From an uncultured Granulosicoccaceae bacterium (GTDB taxonomy: Bacteria > Pseudomonadota > Gammaproteobacteria > Granulosicoccales > Granulosicoccaceae), in contig CALGKA010000060.1 in the NCBI GenBank assembly GCA_937927895.1, forward strand, positions 1-38,460: DNA of 38,460 nucleotides, read 5' to 3'. Shown here one piece after another: positions 37,008 through 38,460 of this stretch; position 1 is the stretch's first letter, and each line of letters opens with the position of its first letter. A model generated the notes under the pieces. That model had not been told where the DNA came from and did no database searches. It was given only the letters and a program-made list of their open reading frames with translations. A program made the translations under genes and the position numbers.

Positions 37008-38411
37008 ATGAGTTTTGACGCCCTTGGGCTAATACCTGAACTGGTTACCGTTGTATCCAAGCAGGGATACGACACCCCGTCCCCGATTCAAGCCCAGGCT
37101 ATTCCAGTCATTTTAAAAGGCCAGGATGTCATGGCTGCGGCACAGACCGGCACTGGTAAAACAGCTGGCTTTGCTCTGCCATTGTTGCAACGCCTATCGA
37201 CCGGAAAGAAAGCCGGTTCAAACCAGGCTCGTTCACTTATTCTGGCCCCGACCCGCGAACTAGCCGCACAAGTGGGTGAAAGCATTAAAACCTATGCGCA
37301 ACATACATCTCTACGCACCACAGTGGTATACGGTGGTGTAAAAATAAACCCTCAGATGCAACGTTTGCGTTCCGGTACCGACATATTGGTAGCGACACCG
37401 GGGCGATTGCTTGATCTTGTAAACAGTAATGCAATCAGCTTTAAAGAGCTTGAAATTCTGGTGCTCGATGAAGCAGACCGTATGCTCGACATGGGCTTTA
37501 TTCACGACATCAGCAGTATTATGGAACTACTGCCAAAGCGAAGACAAACGCTTATGTTCTCGGCCACCTTCTCGCCGAACATCCGGCACCTGGGCACTAA
37601 CTTACTAAGAAAGCCCGTGGAAATATCAGTTAATAAGCACAACGAAACCGCAACTACAGTCGAACAATGGATTTGCCCGGTCGATAAAAAAGAAAAACCC
37701 GAACTGTTTTTGCACTTGCTTGATGAACACGACTGGGATCAAGTCTTGGTTTTTTGTTTAACAAAAAAGGGCACTGATCGCTTAGTTGGTTTTCTAAAAG
37801 ACCAAAACGTTAAAGCGTCTGCCATTCATGGTGATAAACCACAAAGTGCACGCACTCGTGCATTGGCAGATTTTAAAGCGGGCAAAATCCGGGTGCTGGT
37901 CGCCACTGATGTTGCCGCACGCGGTATCGATATTGACCAACTACCACAAGTAATCAATTTCGACTTACCCATAGTGGTAGCCGACTACATACATCGCATT
38001 GGCCGCACGGGTCGCGCCGGTGCAAGTGGTATTGCAATTTCGTTGGTCAGTGCAGATGAGTTCAAACTGCTTACTGATATCGAGCATTTAATAGGTCGGG
38101 AGCTTAAGCGCAAGTTTATCGACGGCTTCGAGCCTAACCATAATTTGCCGCAATCCAGCATGGTCCGGAAAATTAAAAAACCCAAAAAACCCAAAGTGAA
38201 AGGCCAGCGAAAAACCACCCGCGATGGCAGCGCCCAAAGCAGCAGTCGCGGGCGCCCAAACACCCGTGTTAATAGCAAAAAGAAGGTGTCAAAGAAAAAG
38301 GCAGTACGCGGCAAAAATAACACTCGAGGCAAGAGAAAAGTCACTGCATTGTCTAGTCGCAAAAAACAAACTGCCGCAGCTAAACACAAAAAACCGCGCA
38401 AATACGACTAA
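37008..38411 (+). CDS. RhlE-like DEAD-box ATP-dependent RNA helicase
   Basis: 467 residues with all helicase motifs: Q motif (TPSPIQAQAIP), AQTGTGKT, PTRELA, DEAD in VLDEADRMLDMGF, SAT, the C-terminal-domain motifs VATDVAARGIDI and HRIGRTGRAG. The end is a Lys/Arg-rich tail (about residues 385-467) suited to RNA binding, as in RhlE/DeaD-type helicases that act in ribosome assembly, RNA decay or cold response. The start ATG at 37008 lies 12 bases after the tandem repeat. Chromosomal housekeeping gene with no link to the NRPS locus. Confidence 0.93.
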   Translation: MSFDALGLIPELVTVVSKQGYDTPSPIQAQAIPVILKGQDVMAAAQTGTGKTAGFALPLLQRLSTGKKAGSNQARSLILAPTRELAAQVGESIKTYAQHTSLRTTVVYGGVKINPQMQRLRSGTDILVATPGRLLDLVNSNAISFKELEILVLDEADRMLDMGFIHDISSIMELLPKRRQTLMFSATFSPNIRHLGTNLLRKPVEISVNKHNETATTVEQWICPVDKKEKPELFLHLLDEHDWDQVLVFCLTKKGTDRLVGFLKDQNVKASAIHGDKPQSARTRALADFKAGKIRVLVATDVAARGIDIDQLPQVINFDLPIVVADYIHRIGRTGRAGASGIAISLVSADEFKLLTDIEHLIGRELKRKFIDGFEPNHNLPQSSMVRKIKKPKKPKVKGQRKTTRDGSAQSSSRGRPNTRVNSKKKVSKKKAVRGKNNTRGKRKVTALSSRKKQTAAAKHKKPRKYD

Positions 38412-38460
38412 CACAGAGCGGACAACTAACAGTAGTGGCAGGATGCACCCTGTACTAGCT

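Noticed and set aside
37985..38401. 138-codon minus-strand frame inside the helicase gene
   Set aside because: It is antisense to the Lys/Arg-rich tail of the helicase and arises from its codon composition.

Overview
The window looks like chromosomal DNA from a gammaproteobacterium, probably marine. The housekeeping genes (RhlE-like helicase, C4-dicarboxylate-type TRAP transporter with a GntR/FCD regulator, IMPa-like lipoprotein metalloprotease, HupE/UreJ-type protein) fit that group, but the taxon is inferred from family resemblance only. No tRNA, rRNA, CRISPR array, transposase or phage gene was seen.

Layout. 1-5.9 kb: a long imperfect palindrome (1-145), a repeat-rich surface lipoprotein, then a convergent IMPa-like metalloprotease. 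About 6-27.8 kb: a nonribosomal peptide synthetase (NRPS) locus. Its minus-strand arm (13743 down to 8145) is a chain of four overlapping genes: HupE/UreJ-like membrane protein, NRPS C-A(core), a GAMT-like methyltransferase, and A(C-terminal subdomain)-PCP. An ABC exporter gene (6067-7929) lies downstream of it. A second ABC exporter (14052-15833) diverges from this arm and converges on an NRPS C-PCP-TE gene (15830-18307). The plus-strand arm (18692-27788) encodes a membrane protein, an NRPS C-A-PCP with a PP-loop ATPase domain inside its A domain, and a proline-to-pyrrole type cassette (acyl-CoA-dehydrogenase-like oxidase, stand-alone A domain, stand-alone PCP). 27.9-31.9 kb: VanZ-like protein, a visibly AT-rich acyltransferase, and a retropepsin-like aspartic protease. 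32.5-36.4 kb: GntR/FCD regulator diverging from a dctP-dctQ-dctM TRAP operon. 36.4-38.4 kb: a small hypothetical gene and an RhlE-like DEAD-box helicase.

How the NRPS genes may work together (inference). The stand-alone A domain loads an amino acid, probably proline, on the free PCP, and the dehydrogenase oxidises it to a pyrroline or pyrrole carboxyl starter. The 1433-residue synthetase would add a residue predicted as asparagine (code read by eye DLTKIGEVGK), possibly modified by the embedded PP-loop domain. The split C-A / MT / A'-PCP module adds a second residue, with the GAMT-like protein methylating it or a nearby nitrogen. The C-PCP-TE protein, which has no A domain and a Cys in place of the TE serine, would release the product. 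One or both ABC proteins would export it.

Most striking feature: the two A domains are interrupted at the same junction (after A8, before A10) by two unrelated tailoring enzymes. One is fused in frame (PP-loop ATPase). The other sits on a separate, translationally coupled gene that splits the A domain into two polypeptides.
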